Assembly (NCBI GenBank): GCA_937893485.1
Contig: CALBJL010000052.1
Span: 1-16,646, forward strand
Source: an uncultured bacterium
Lineage (GTDB): Bacteria > Bacillota > Clostridia > Lachnospirales > Lachnospiraceae
DNA length: 16,646 nucleotides
Reading direction: 5' to 3'
The notes beneath the pieces are model-generated. The model made no database searches, was not told the DNA's origin, and saw only the letters and a program-made list of their open reading frames with translations. This document shows positions 1 to 6,164 of the stretch, piece by piece (within the stretch, counting starts at the first letter, position 1; each line of letters opens with the position of its first letter). Made by a program: the position numbers and the translations under genes.

Positions 1-20
1 TCCGCGACCCGACTTAACAA

Positions 21-49
21 AGTATACAGAATGAATTGGAAATTGTCAA
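21..49 (-). promoter_or_regulatory. Host promoter pointing left, out of the window
   Basis: Read on the minus strand, TTGACA (44-49) and TATACT (21-26) are separated by 17 bp, an almost perfect sigma-A promoter. It points away from the prophage, so bases 1-59 are probably host DNA upstream of a gene beyond the left edge. Its -10 hexamer is identical to that of the host promoter at 8634-8663, which suits two divergent host promoters that shared one intergenic region before integration. Confidence 0.7.
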
Positions 50-59
50 CAGTTTTTTA

Positions 60-75
60 ATATTTTTTCACAAGA
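60..75 (+). repeat. attL core: 16-bp direct repeat
   Basis: ATATTTTTTCACAAGA occurs here and again at 8601-8616, with mismatching flanking bases on both sides (A/C on the left, G/T on the right). It lies between the host promoter at 21-49 and the first phage gene. On the phage side it continues into an imperfect inverted repeat, CACAAG, six bases, CTTGTA, which could be a recombinase binding site. The attL assignment is inferred from position. Confidence 0.65.
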
Positions 76-140
76 GGTAACTTGTAAAATATATTTAGAA
101 GTTAAAAAAACATTAGTTTTTGAGGAAAGAGGGCAAAAAA

Positions 141-473
141 ATGGCGAATATTTGTGACTGCAAAGAGATTGCACCGTGTGAAATGGTTATACATTACACA
201 GTGGATGAAAATGATTTTATTTCATACAACGACATAAATGGTCGTGGAGTTTTGTCAGAAAAATGTAAGCATTGTACATGGAAAAATATCTGCAAACCAT
301 CTTCACACGTTAAAGCGTATGAAGAACGTTTAGAACAGTCATTTGCAGATTTTAGGCAAGCCGCAAAATTGGTCGGTGAATCAAAGATTTGCGAATGGTA
401 TGAAAAAAATATGATTAGTATTTACGAGCGTGATTTTTTACTTACATATAATAAGCAACTAGCTATTCAGTAA
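141..473 (+). CDS. Hypothetical Cys-rich phage protein (110 aa)
   Basis: First gene of the prophage; I do not recognise the family. The start is the ATG at 141, preceded by AAAGAGGG (127-133); a TTG at 120 in the same frame has no comparable site. The N-terminal half carries clustered cysteines: CDC near residue 5, one more near residue 11, and a CKHCTWKNIC cluster around residues 42-51 that could bind a metal. The rest is predicted helical and charged, with no signal peptide or membrane span. The C-x2-C-x6-C cluster superficially resembles the cysteine motif of some Fe-S nucleases, but no nuclease motif is visible, so I give no function. The next gene starts 18 bp downstream, suggesting an early operon. 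Confidence 0.7.
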   Translation: MANICDCKEIAPCEMVIHYTVDENDFISYNDINGRGVLSEKCKHCTWKNICKPSSHVKAYEERLEQSFADFRQAAKLVGESKICEWYEKNMISIYERDFLLTYNKQLAIQ

Positions 474-491
474 TGCAAGGGGGGCATAAAC

Positions 492-1247
492 ATGGCAACA
501 AAAAACAATCCGAAAAAAGTTCAATCGAATGAACTTGCTATTATCTCTAAAGAAGATAAAGCACAGTATCGCAAATATGATGCGGTTATCAAAAAGGGAG
601 TAACAAGCATTAACAAATCTACACTTGATATTGCTTGTGCAATCTTCCAGATTCACAACTTGAAGTTGTTCAAGGTTGAGGGATTTAAAAACATCTATGA
701 TTATTGTTCAGCCAAGTATGGTCTGTCGCGTGGACATGTCAATAACTGCGTCCAGATCGTAGCGCGATTTGCGAACCGCATACCGGACGGCGAAACGTTC
801 CGGACAGAAATTGACGAACGGTACAAAGACTATTCTATTACAAAACTCATTGTTATGCGTCCTTTTACGGACGAGCAGTTGAAAGAGATCAAACCGGAAA
901 TGAGTGTGCGCCTTATTCAGAAAACACTTGAAAAGTACAAGGAAGTTTCGCCGGAGGATGCAGAGGGTAATGCAGATGCAGAAAATACTGTGATTGACGG
1001 TGAGCAGACGGAACTTTTTGGTGACGAGAATACAGACGATTCCGTATTAAAAGAGGTTGTTATAAGTAATGTCTTTACGTTCAACAGTTTGCCTATTCTC
1101 GGCGCAAATCTGGAATCAGAGGAAAAAGCAAAGGAAAACATTCTTGAACAGTTCCATGAAACGATAGACGTTGTTTACAAGCTGATAACAAGCGGTTATT
1201 GTGTCCGTATCGTGGAAGAACCTGCTTTTGAGGGGGTACAAAAGTGA
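492..1247 (+). CDS. Predicted DNA-binding phage regulator (251 aa)
   Basis: The ATG at 492 follows GGGGGG. The N-terminal half (about residues 25-150) is helical. It contains a helix-turn-helix-like segment at about residues 76-95 (KYGLSRGHVNNCVQIVARFA), in an arrangement (GFKNIYDYC just upstream) seen in some plasmid and phage DNA-binding proteins. An acidic linker (about 155-185) leads to a small C-terminal domain. The gene contains one copy of the phage-wide palindrome near its own start (519-534), consistent with autoregulation. It overlaps the next gene by 4 bases, so the two are co-translated. I infer a repressor or regulator role; a plasmid-type partition or replication-control function is the main alternative. 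No enzymatic motif is visible. Confidence 0.75.
   Translation: MATKNNPKKVQSNELAIISKEDKAQYRKYDAVIKKGVTSINKSTLDIACAIFQIHNLKLFKVEGFKNIYDYCSAKYGLSRGHVNNCVQIVARFANRIPDGETFRTEIDERYKDYSITKLIVMRPFTDEQLKEIKPEMSVRLIQKTLEKYKEVSPEDAEGNADAENTVIDGEQTELFGDENTDDSVLKEVVISNVFTFNSLPILGANLESEEKAKENILEQFHETIDVVYKLITSGYCVRIVEEPAFEGVQK
519..534. promoter_or_regulatory. Operator-like palindrome, copy 1
   Basis: GTTCAATCGAATGAAC matches the two-fold symmetric consensus GTTCAATCGATTGAAC at 15 of 16 positions. It lies inside the 5' end of the predicted regulator gene, so it also encodes protein. Chance is less likely because three similar sites occur at gene boundaries (1531, 3125, 6928). Confidence 0.45.
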
Positions 1248-1531
1248 TCGTACTTACATATGAAATCTTACAACAGATTTTGCATTGTCGGGAATTAGAG
1301 GAAACAAGCCGGAAATTCAATGATGCATTCAACTCTATCAATGACCAGTTGAAAAAAAAGAACGAGCCGGAAAACATGCTTGATTTGCTTATATGCCAAC
1401 AGACAGTAACATCTTTATCGTTGGAATATGACGATGCATATAAGAACGCACTTGTTGATCTGGGGATGATGGTCGTCAAAGAGTTTTCAACGGGCGCGGG
1501 GGATTCGTCCCCCATGCCCTCAAGAAAATAG
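1244..1531 (+). CDS. Hypothetical small helical protein (95 aa)
   Basis: Starts at GTG 1244, which overlaps the TGA of the upstream gene (GTGA). GGGGGT at 1232-1237 lies six bases before the start and supports this codon. The product is almost wholly helical (residues 1-80) and strongly charged, with no membrane span or signal. It resembles no family I can name. The tight overlap suggests a stoichiometric or functional link with the regulator. The final codons contain a perfect GC hairpin (1498-1513), and the stop codon touches the operator-like palindrome at 1531-1546, so the gene's end doubles as a regulatory boundary. Confidence 0.65.
   Translation: MIVLTYEILQQILHCRELEETSRKFNDAFNSINDQLKKKNEPENMLDLLICQQTVTSLSLEYDDAYKNALVDLGMMVVKEFSTGAGDSSPMPSRK
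1498..1513 (+). other. UUCG-loop hairpin at end of gene 1244-1531
   Basis: GGGGGA, loop TTCG, TCCCCC form a perfect six-pair stem with a UUCG tetraloop, an exceptionally stable RNA hairpin. No U-tract follows, so it is not a classical terminator. It may protect or process the mRNA, or attenuate transcription, before the ssDNA-binding gene. Confidence 0.5.
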
Positions 1532-1546
1532 TTCAAGCGATTGAAC
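1531..1546. promoter_or_regulatory. Operator-like palindrome, copy 2
   Basis: GTTCAAGCGATTGAAC lies directly upstream of the ssDNA-binding-protein candidate. A -10-like TACAAT follows at 1551-1556 with no good -35, so the palindrome covers the place where a -35 box would lie. That geometry suits a site where a protein activates or blocks a promoter. Confidence 0.55.
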
Positions 1547-1597
1547 TATATACAATACATATCAATTATCAAAAAAAGTAGAAAAGAGGAAAAAAGT

Positions 1598-1900
1598 ATG
1601 GTTATCGAATTAACAATCAAAAACGTCATTGTGTACAAAAAGTTGCAGAAATCTTTTACAGACCGTCAAAGCGGCAAGGAAGTGCCCTATTATCAGTTAG
1701 TTCTCGATCAGAACGATAATGTTGAAACATTCAGTTGCACAGAGGAAGCGTACAGCGATGTTGAAACCGGCAAAGTGTGTGCGCTGTGCGCAGAGTTCAA
1801 CACATCCGCCACTACCGGCGCAAGGATTCGCGTTACCGGCGTAGACTCCCCCAACTTGCCGGATGTGCCCACAAACAGCAACGTAGGCACAAAAAAGTAG
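1598..1900 (+). CDS. Probable ssDNA-binding protein (gpV-like, 100 aa)
   Basis: The ATG at 1598 follows GAGGAAAA; a TTG at 1541 in the same frame overlaps the operator and is unlikely. The protein is short and rich in beta-strand residues in its first ~80 positions (MVIELTIKNVIVYKKL..., YYQLVL, ARIRVTGV), with a disordered, Pro/Asn/Thr-rich tail. This fits the small OB-like helix-destabilising proteins that coat the (+) strand of filamentous phages. Its place among the left-hand replication/regulation genes, ahead of a hairpin-rich region, agrees with that role. No diagnostic motif is decisive, so the function is inferred from size, fold pattern and context. Confidence 0.5.
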   Translation: MVIELTIKNVIVYKKLQKSFTDRQSGKEVPYYQLVLDQNDNVETFSCTEEAYSDVETGKVCALCAEFNTSATTGARIRVTGVDSPNLPDVPTNSNVGTKK

Positions 1901-1921
1901 AAGTGCATTCTTTCACGTGCA

Positions 1922-2093
1922 GTCTGTCCGCGTTTTGTTCCTGCGGCGTAGGGGCAAAACCAGACAGGCTAGTACGACCGCACAGGGATGTGCGGTAGCC
2001 ACCAACAAGTTTTTGTATGTGCAGATAATAAAAGACAGTCGCGACAGGACGTCGCGGCGTTGGTCGCGGAGATATGCCAGACATGCCAATGTC
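1922..2093. other. Hairpin-rich intergenic region (packaging signal/origin candidate)
   Basis: The ~270 bp between the genes ending at 1900 and starting at 2173 hold no convincing gene but at least four stem-loops. They are 1922-1965 (GTCTG and GTTTTG pairing with CAAAAC and CAGAC across a left bulge), 1977-1996 (ACCGCACA, loop GGGA, TGTGCGGT, perfect), 2038-2058 (core CGCGAC, loop AGGAC, GTCGCG) and 2080-2093 (GACAT, loop GCCA, ATGTC). In Ff phages a similar cluster of hairpins contains the packaging signal and both strand origins. Which role applies here is inference. Confidence 0.6.
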
Positions 2094-2172
2094 AGAAATG
2101 CGTGGTTTAATTATGAATGTATGCGTAGTGGCTTATATAGCACACCGGATGTTGATGAAATGGGGGATATGA

Positions 2173-2340
2173 ATGAACAGTGAAAAAACACAAATTGAAA
2201 CGTCTATGGAAGATCAGACACAGATTGACGCTATTAAAAAAAATAGCAAGCTATATATTGAAATGACGCACCGGAAAAAAGTTGCATTGTTTATTGCGTA
2301 TGTGGTGTTCGCTATTCTTTTGTTTGCAAATTTGAGGTAA
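2173..2340 (+). CDS. Small single-span membrane protein (55 aa)
   Basis: The ATG at 2173 follows GGGGGAT (2162-2168). The N-terminal ~34 residues are charged and hydrophilic. One hydrophobic helix runs at about residues 37-54 (VALFIAYVVFAILLFANL) and the chain ends in Arg. The basic MTHRKK just before the span suggests that the N-terminus stays in the cytoplasm. Tiny single-span proteins next to the coat gene are typical minor virion or assembly proteins of filamentous phages (pVII/pIX-like), but no sequence family is recognisable. It is followed after five bases by another small gene of the same kind. Confidence 0.6.
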   Translation: MNSEKTQIETSMEDQTQIDAIKKNSKLYIEMTHRKKVALFIAYVVFAILLFANLR

Positions 2341-2345
2341 TGTAT

Positions 2346-2498
2346 ATGGAACAGATTGTTACAGATTCAGCCATTGAAGCGGCGGCGCAATATGATATAT
2401 TGCAGAACATTCTTTTTGTCGAACTGGCGAACGGGTGGATTCTTGCCATTATAGCAGGGCTGCTTTTTTCGTTGATCGTTATGAGGTATTTCAAATAA
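2346..2498 (+). CDS. Small single-span membrane protein (50 aa)
   Basis: The ATG at 2346 follows a GAGGT site (2334-2338) that overlaps the end of the previous gene. An acidic, Ala-rich amphipathic N-terminus (IEAAAQYDILQNILF) leads to one membrane helix at about residues 31-46 and a short basic tail (MRYFK). This acidic-span-basic layout and the 50-residue length mimic the mature Ff coat protein. It could therefore be a second coat or a minor tip protein. I prefer a minor role because the gene at 2878 has the stronger ribosome site and lies just before the terminator. Confidence 0.6.
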   Translation: MEQIVTDSAIEAAAQYDILQNILFVELANGWILAIIAGLLFSLIVMRYFK

Positions 2499-2519
2499 TA
2501 TTTTATAGGGGGGGGTATT

Positions 2520-2726
2520 ATGGGCGCGAATGGTTTATTTTTGGATACCAGATTGTCAAAAGAAGAAGAGGATAATTTGTACTCTGAATGTCGGGGTTGC
2601 TTAAATCGCATTTGCATTACAGACGATAAAAAGGAAGTTTTAACTATGTTAGCATCATTGCAAATAAAAGCTATGTTACTTGGTAAAAACACTTTTTTGC
2701 GAATAGACGAGGAAAACAACAAATGA
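2520..2726 (+). CDS. Hypothetical soluble phage protein (68 aa)
   Basis: The ATG at 2520 is preceded by a run of eight G (GGGGGGGG), an extreme form of the prophage's ribosome sites. The product is soluble, acidic in its first half, and carries a cysteine cluster, CRGCLNRIC (about residues 24-32), that might bind a metal. The C-terminal half is helical. No family is recognised. Its stop overlaps the start of the next gene (ATGA), so the two are translationally coupled. Confidence 0.6.
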   Translation: MGANGLFLDTRLSKEEEDNLYSECRGCLNRICITDDKKEVLTMLASLQIKAMLLGKNTFLRIDEENNK

Positions 2727-2851
2727 CATTTACACTACAAGAATTATGTGAAATATACGCAATGCTGATCTGTAGTTCTTTTGCTTTCAGCATTGTAGTA
2801 CAAATTGCCTTATATGGTTTTTTCAAGGCTTTTGGTCTTGTTAAAATATGA
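2723..2851 (+). CDS. Small membrane peptide (42 aa)
   Basis: Starts with the ATG at 2723, which overlaps the stop codon of the upstream gene; there is no independent strong ribosome site, so coupled translation is likely. A short N-terminus precedes a single hydrophobic helix at about residues 13-34 (MLICSSFAFSIVVQIALYGFF). The size and placement just before the coat gene suggest a minor virion protein. Nothing in the sequence identifies it, and it is the least certain of the small genes. Confidence 0.45.
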   Translation: MTFTLQELCEIYAMLICSSFAFSIVVQIALYGFFKAFGLVKI

Positions 2852-2877
2852 AAAAATATGAAAGGGGGGTATCTACT

Positions 2878-3072
2878 ATGCCTTTTGCAGTTTTAGCAGA
2901 TGCAAGCGCCGGCGTTCTCGATCTTTCGTCAACATTAAGCACGGCATTAGACGGTATTCAGTCTAGCGTGTCTGGAATGATCAATGTTGCAATGCCGGTA
3001 GGACTGGGAATTATGGGAACAATCCTTGCAGTTCGCATTGGAGTTCGTTTCTTCCGTGGTCTGGTTGCGTAG
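2878..3072 (+). CDS. Probable major coat protein (pVIII-like, 64 aa)
   Basis: The start is the ATG at 2878, ten bases after GGGGGG; the earlier in-frame ATG at 2848 would place this ribosome site inside the gene. The protein has an Ala/Ser-rich, weakly acidic amphipathic N-terminal part (residues 5-33), one membrane helix (about 34-52, Gly-rich) and a basic C-terminus with Arg at 53, 57 and 60. This is the layout of filamentous-phage coat subunits, in which the basic end faces the DNA. No clear signal peptide is present. A strong terminator directly follows, as after gene VIII in Ff phages, which would limit expression of pIII relative to coat. The function is inferred from architecture and order. 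Confidence 0.7.
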   Translation: MPFAVLADASAGVLDLSSTLSTALDGIQSSVSGMINVAMPVGLGIMGTILAVRIGVRFFRGLVA

Positions 3073-3087
3073 TCTCTTAGCAGACGC

Positions 3088-3123
3088 AAAAAAGGGGATT
3101 CATTCGTATGGATTCCCTTTTTT
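3088..3123 (+). terminator. Intrinsic terminator after coat gene
   Basis: AAAAAAGGG (3088-3096) pairs with CCCTTTTTT (3115-3123), and the stem extends about four more pairs including two wobbles. The T-run forms part of the stem. It separates the abundant coat transcript from the pIII-pVI-Zot genes, like the central terminator of Ff phages. Confidence 0.75.
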
Positions 3124-3124
3124 A

Positions 3125-3140
3125 GTTCAATCGATTGAAT
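3125..3140. promoter_or_regulatory. Operator-like palindrome, copy 3
   Basis: GTTCAATCGATTGAAT matches the consensus except at the last base. It lies immediately after the coat terminator and 16 bases before the pIII-like start codon. No clear promoter overlaps it, so it may act on readthrough transcription or at an activator-dependent promoter. Confidence 0.55.
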
Positions 3141-3156
3141 TATTAGGGGGTATATA

Positions 3157-5073
3157 ATGAAAAACATATCTAAACGAATTATGTGTATTGCTCTCTCGCT
3201 ACTCTGCGTGTTTATGTCTACATATACAGTTTATGCAGAGAATAGTGCAGAGGGCGACTGGGAGTATTTGTCAAACGGTCACGTTATCGTGGATGGTATT
3301 GAATATGAACCTTTAGAACAGAATCAATATGCACGTGAAATATACGCCATTGCAAACAAATTAGGTGTCTTTGGTAAAGGTGGCATTTCTATCGCCAATT
3401 CTGCTTTGGTTCTTTCTAGTTCTGCCGTGAAAGACGATGCCGGAAATATGTATCTTAGACTTGACCGCAAAACAGAGGTTGGTGACAATATTACATTCAG
3501 TAATGATTACGTGAATGACGTTCGGAATGGCATTGCCAATATTATCCAGACAGACGATGGGTATATTTTTTATCCAACTTATAAATACCTTTTTTCTGCC
3601 GCTTATATTGGCAACGACTATTGGGCTGAACAGTATAATTCTTTTAAAGATAAAATCACTTCTAGCACTTATAATGTCTTTAGGGCTCGCGCTACTTTTT
3701 CTGACGGCAGTTTTATTTCAAAATTTGAGCTTATTGATCTTTCGGGATGTGATTTTTATATAGATCATTCTGAGGATTCTGTCTTGTATCTTGGCATTGG
3801 TGACGGAACGCGTTTTTACTCAAGTTATTATGATACGGTTTGGACTAACTATTTTTCTACGAGCGGTTTTGAAAAAGTTTCATTACCCGTGCCTTTTTAT
3901 TTATATAAAAACCCTGCATCACATGTGTATTATCAAAGTGATGATATGGAATCTAGGTATTTGTATACCAAAGATGGGCATGCGGTTAAAATATGGAACA
4001 GTTCAAGCGCGTTGCAAAAATATTATGAATCTCACGGCGTTCAAAATTATTACACAAGCAATACTTACAACAATTACAACGTAAATAATGATAACTCTAT
4101 TACAATCAACAAGAATGTTTACAACAATACAGACTATGAAACAATCAATAACAACAACTATACTACTATCAATAAAACCGTCAACAAATATTATGAGGAA
4201 AACAATACTACTATTGATACATCCAGTATAGAGGATATTTTGAAAAAATTTGAAGAAGATCAGGCAAAACGCGATCAAGAATTGATTGATAAAGTTGAAG
4301 ATAACAACGACAAGGCGGACGAAAATAATCAGATCAGCAAAGAAACGAATGAAAAGTTAGATAAAATTTATGAGATTTTACAACAGATAGCCAGTAGTTT
4401 ATCTGGCGATAGTTCCGATTCTTCCGGCTCTGATTTTGATATGAATACACTTATTCAGATGCTTAATAATTTGCAGTTGTCATTAGATACTATGTGGCAA
4501 GTTGATCTAAAACAAATACAGTCAAATCTAAATACGATTGTAAATGATCTAAAATCTGATAATGCAAACAGCAAGTCTATATTGGAAGATATTTATAATA
4601 CACAACAACAAATTTTAGAAGTGCAACAAGCCCATTTAGAGCAGAATAGATCATTTTTTGATACGGTCATAGATTATCTAAAGAAAATTACTCATGCTAT
4701 TACCGCCGGAAATATTATAGATACATTGGACACTTTATTGAATATAAAGGATGATGTAGACGCATTAGACGATTTTGTGGGCGGTATTGTTGAGGATTTA
4801 ACACCTACGGTTGAATTGGTGAAAACAAAATTTCCAACTTCTATTCCGTGGGATATAATTGGAATAGTCAGTATTATGGCTTGTGAGCCACAGATACCTA
4901 AATTTGAAATACCGATACATTTTAATGTTTTGGGGCAGCAATATGATGATGTTCTTGTTATTGACTTAGAACAGTTTGATCGTGTCGCGCGGTTCGGTCG
5001 TGCCTTGCTATCAGTGATGTTTACTCTCTGGTTACTGTTGGTTACAAAACGCATGCTTTATGGGGGTGAATAA
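3157..5073 (+). CDS. pIII-like adsorption/tip protein (638 aa)
   Basis: ATG 3157 follows AGGGGG. Residues 1-27 form a classical signal peptide ending VYA. A ~265-residue beta-rich region (about 28-295), rich in Tyr, Ser and Asp, is the likely receptor-binding part. Next comes an Asn/Tyr/Thr-rich stretch (about 295-353, with repeated NN, NY and INK units), then charged coiled-coil segments (about 355-410) and, after a Ser/Asp/Gly linker, a second helical region (about 428-520). The C-terminal domain has the layout of inovirus pIII/TspB-like ends: a Pro-rich IPWDIIG...PKFEIPIHF part, an acidic VIDLEQFD segment, and a final membrane helix (about 612-630) followed by KRM. It is longer than Ff pIII (about 400 aa), perhaps to cross a thick Gram-positive wall. 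The pVI-like gene starts two bases later. Confidence 0.85.
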   Translation: MKNISKRIMCIALSLLCVFMSTYTVYAENSAEGDWEYLSNGHVIVDGIEYEPLEQNQYAREIYAIANKLGVFGKGGISIANSALVLSSSAVKDDAGNMYLRLDRKTEVGDNITFSNDYVNDVRNGIANIIQTDDGYIFYPTYKYLFSAAYIGNDYWAEQYNSFKDKITSSTYNVFRARATFSDGSFISKFELIDLSGCDFYIDHSEDSVLYLGIGDGTRFYSSYYDTVWTNYFSTSGFEKVSLPVPFYLYKNPASHVYYQSDDMESRYLYTKDGHAVKIWNSSSALQKYYESHGVQNYYTSNTYNNYNVNNDNSITINKNVYNNTDYETINNNNYTTINKTVNKYYEENNTTIDTSSIEDILKKFEEDQAKRDQELIDKVEDNNDKADENNQISKETNEKLDKIYEILQQIASSLSGDSSDSSGSDFDMNTLIQMLNNLQLSLDTMWQVDLKQIQSNLNTIVNDLKSDNANSKSILEDIYNTQQQILEVQQAHLEQNRSFFDTVIDYLKKITHAITAGNIIDTLDTLLNIKDDVDALDDFVGGIVEDLTPTVELVKTKFPTSIPWDIIGIVSIMACEPQIPKFEIPIHFNVLGQQYDDVLVIDLEQFDRVARFGRALLSVMFTLWLLLVTKRMLYGGE

Positions 5074-5075
5074 CA

Positions 5076-5312
5076 ATGTTAGATTTATTGTCTGCGGTTT
5101 TATTCCGTATATTTTCGATTTTGCCGGATAGCCCGTTCGGTACTTTTTTCGGTGATTTGAGTGAACCGGTTTGGCTTGCTTATATGAATTGGTTTCTGCC
5201 TTTTGATTCCTGCTTGCAGATTCTTGTGTTGTGGGGCGGTTTAATCGGGGCTTATTATGCATTTGATAATGTTAAAAAGATAGTTGATAAGATTTTCGGA
5301 TTTTTCAAATAA
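5076..5312 (+). CDS. pVI-like minor tip membrane protein (78 aa)
   Basis: ATG 5076 follows GGGGGT, which overlaps the end of the pIII-like gene. The N-terminal segment is hydrophobic, followed by a Pro/Phe-rich stretch (ILPDSPFGTFF) and a YMNWFLPFDSC motif. One clear membrane helix follows (about residues 46-64, QILVLWGGLIGAYYAF), then a basic amphipathic C-terminus (VKKIVDKIFGFFK). A short membrane protein of this pattern between pIII and the Zot ATPase corresponds in place and shape to gene VI of Ff phages, whose product anchors pIII at the virion end and helps release it. Similarity is by pattern and order, not strong sequence identity. Confidence 0.7.
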   Translation: MLDLLSAVLFRIFSILPDSPFGTFFGDLSEPVWLAYMNWFLPFDSCLQILVLWGGLIGAYYAFDNVKKIVDKIFGFFK

Positions 5313-5330
5313 AAGATAGGGGGCATATTT

Positions 5331-6038
5331 ATGATACGGTTTTACAGTGGCACTCCGGGGAGTGGTAAAAGTTTACATGTAGCCAGTGACATTGAGCATT
5401 ATATTAAAAATGGGAAAAATGTAATTGCGAACTTTGAAATAAATGATGTGATTATAAAAGAGCGAAAAGGAAAAACAAAAGGTTCGTTTATATATTTGAG
5501 TAATTTTCAGCTTATGGAAAATATTACATACCGTGAAATATGTACGGATTCATATGAAAAAACTTCATACGTTGAAAAGTATAAAACTCCATTAGATGCA
5601 CTCTACTATTTTGCATTAAATTTTCACAAGCGCAATGACAGAGGGCAGATTATTGAAAAGCAAACACTTCTTGTAATTGATGAGGCACAGATTGTTTTCA
5701 ATTCCAGATCATGGCAGAGTCGGAATAGGCAGGAATGGGTAACTTTTTTCACGCAACATAGAAAATACGGATATGAGGTTATTATTGTTTCACAGTTTCA
5801 GCAGTTGATTGATAAACAAATTCGCGGTTGTTTCGAATTTGATGTGGTGCATAGAAAAGTTATGAATTATAAGTCTATTGGCTTTATTTTCTCTCTGCTC
5901 TTTCGTGGGAATTTATTTGTTGCGGTTGAACATTTATGTTCCGTTCGCGGCAAGCAAGGAAAAACGTCTACACAATTTATTGTAGGAAAGAAAAAATATT
6001 TTGACCTATATAATTCATACAAAATTTTTGAGGGGTGA
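5331..6038 (+). CDS. zot: Zot/pI-family assembly ATPase (235 aa)
   Basis: Inner-membrane ATPase that drives extrusion of the filamentous particle. Walker A is GTPGSGKS at residues 7-14 and Walker B is LLVIDEAQ at about 113-120. The segment after Walker B (NSRSW, then a YEVIIVSQFQQLIDKQIRG stretch) is characteristic of the Zot/gpI fold. A moderately hydrophobic stretch near residues 180-200 (SIGFIFSLLF, NLFVAVEHL) may contact or span the membrane. At 235 aa it is shorter than Ff pI (about 350 aa) and lacks a long periplasmic tail, which fits a host with no outer membrane. It starts at ATG 5331 after GGGGGC. The name Zot refers to the family; there is no sign of a toxin. Confidence 0.9.
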   Translation: MIRFYSGTPGSGKSLHVASDIEHYIKNGKNVIANFEINDVIIKERKGKTKGSFIYLSNFQLMENITYREICTDSYEKTSYVEKYKTPLDALYYFALNFHKRNDRGQIIEKQTLLVIDEAQIVFNSRSWQSRNRQEWVTFFTQHRKYGYEVIIVSQFQQLIDKQIRGCFEFDVVHRKVMNYKSIGFIFSLLFRGNLFVAVEHLCSVRGKQGKTSTQFIVGKKKYFDLYNSYKIFEG

Positions 6039-6149
6039 GCATTTGCGCGCGTGGGGTGTCTGAAAGACCGTTCTCCGCGCGCGCGAATGCGCGCTACTAC
6101 TTGACAATAGCAACACATAAGGAAAAGCGTTTTTTATTTGTGTTGCTAT
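6039..6149. other. Hairpin cluster between zot and rep: rolling-circle origin candidate
   Basis: Two large stem-loops lie here. The first pairs GCATTTGCGCGCG (6039-6051) with CGCGCGCGAATGC (6078-6090), 12 of 13 positions, and contains a smaller perfect hairpin, GTCT-GAA-AGAC (6058-6068). The second is a perfect 11-bp inverted repeat, ATAGCAACACA (6107-6117) with TGTGTTGCTAT (6139-6149). Between them is CTACTACTTGACA (6093-6105), and CTTGA resembles nick-site cores of some HUH Reps. The location just before rep and the strong GC palindromes suggest the double-strand origin; a packaging signal or rep mRNA control are alternatives. Confidence 0.6.
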
Positions 6150-6164
6150 AAATGGGGGCGTGTC

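Noticed and set aside
60..92. XerC/XerD dif site as the integration target
   Set aside because: Arms flanking the six-base centre end in ACAAG/CTTGT rather than the dif-type ATAA/TTAT, and the site does not resemble known Firmicutes dif sequences.
1917..2183. 88-aa open frame across the hairpin region
   Set aside because: GTG start without ribosome site, Arg-rich unnatural composition, and it lies on strong stem-loops; the small gene starting at 2173 explains the end of this stretch better.
4001..4016. Fifth operator copy within the pIII-like gene
   Set aside because: Only the left half (GTTCAAGCG) matches; the right half is not symmetric, so likely chance.
5331..6038. Zot as a toxin
   Set aside because: The protein is only the assembly ATPase domain; the toxin activity described for the Vibrio CTXphi protein depends on a C-terminal part not visible here.
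6101..6129. Promoter at TTGACA (6101) before rep
   Set aside because: No -10-like hexamer lies 16-18 bases downstream; the TTGACA is probably part of the origin sequence.
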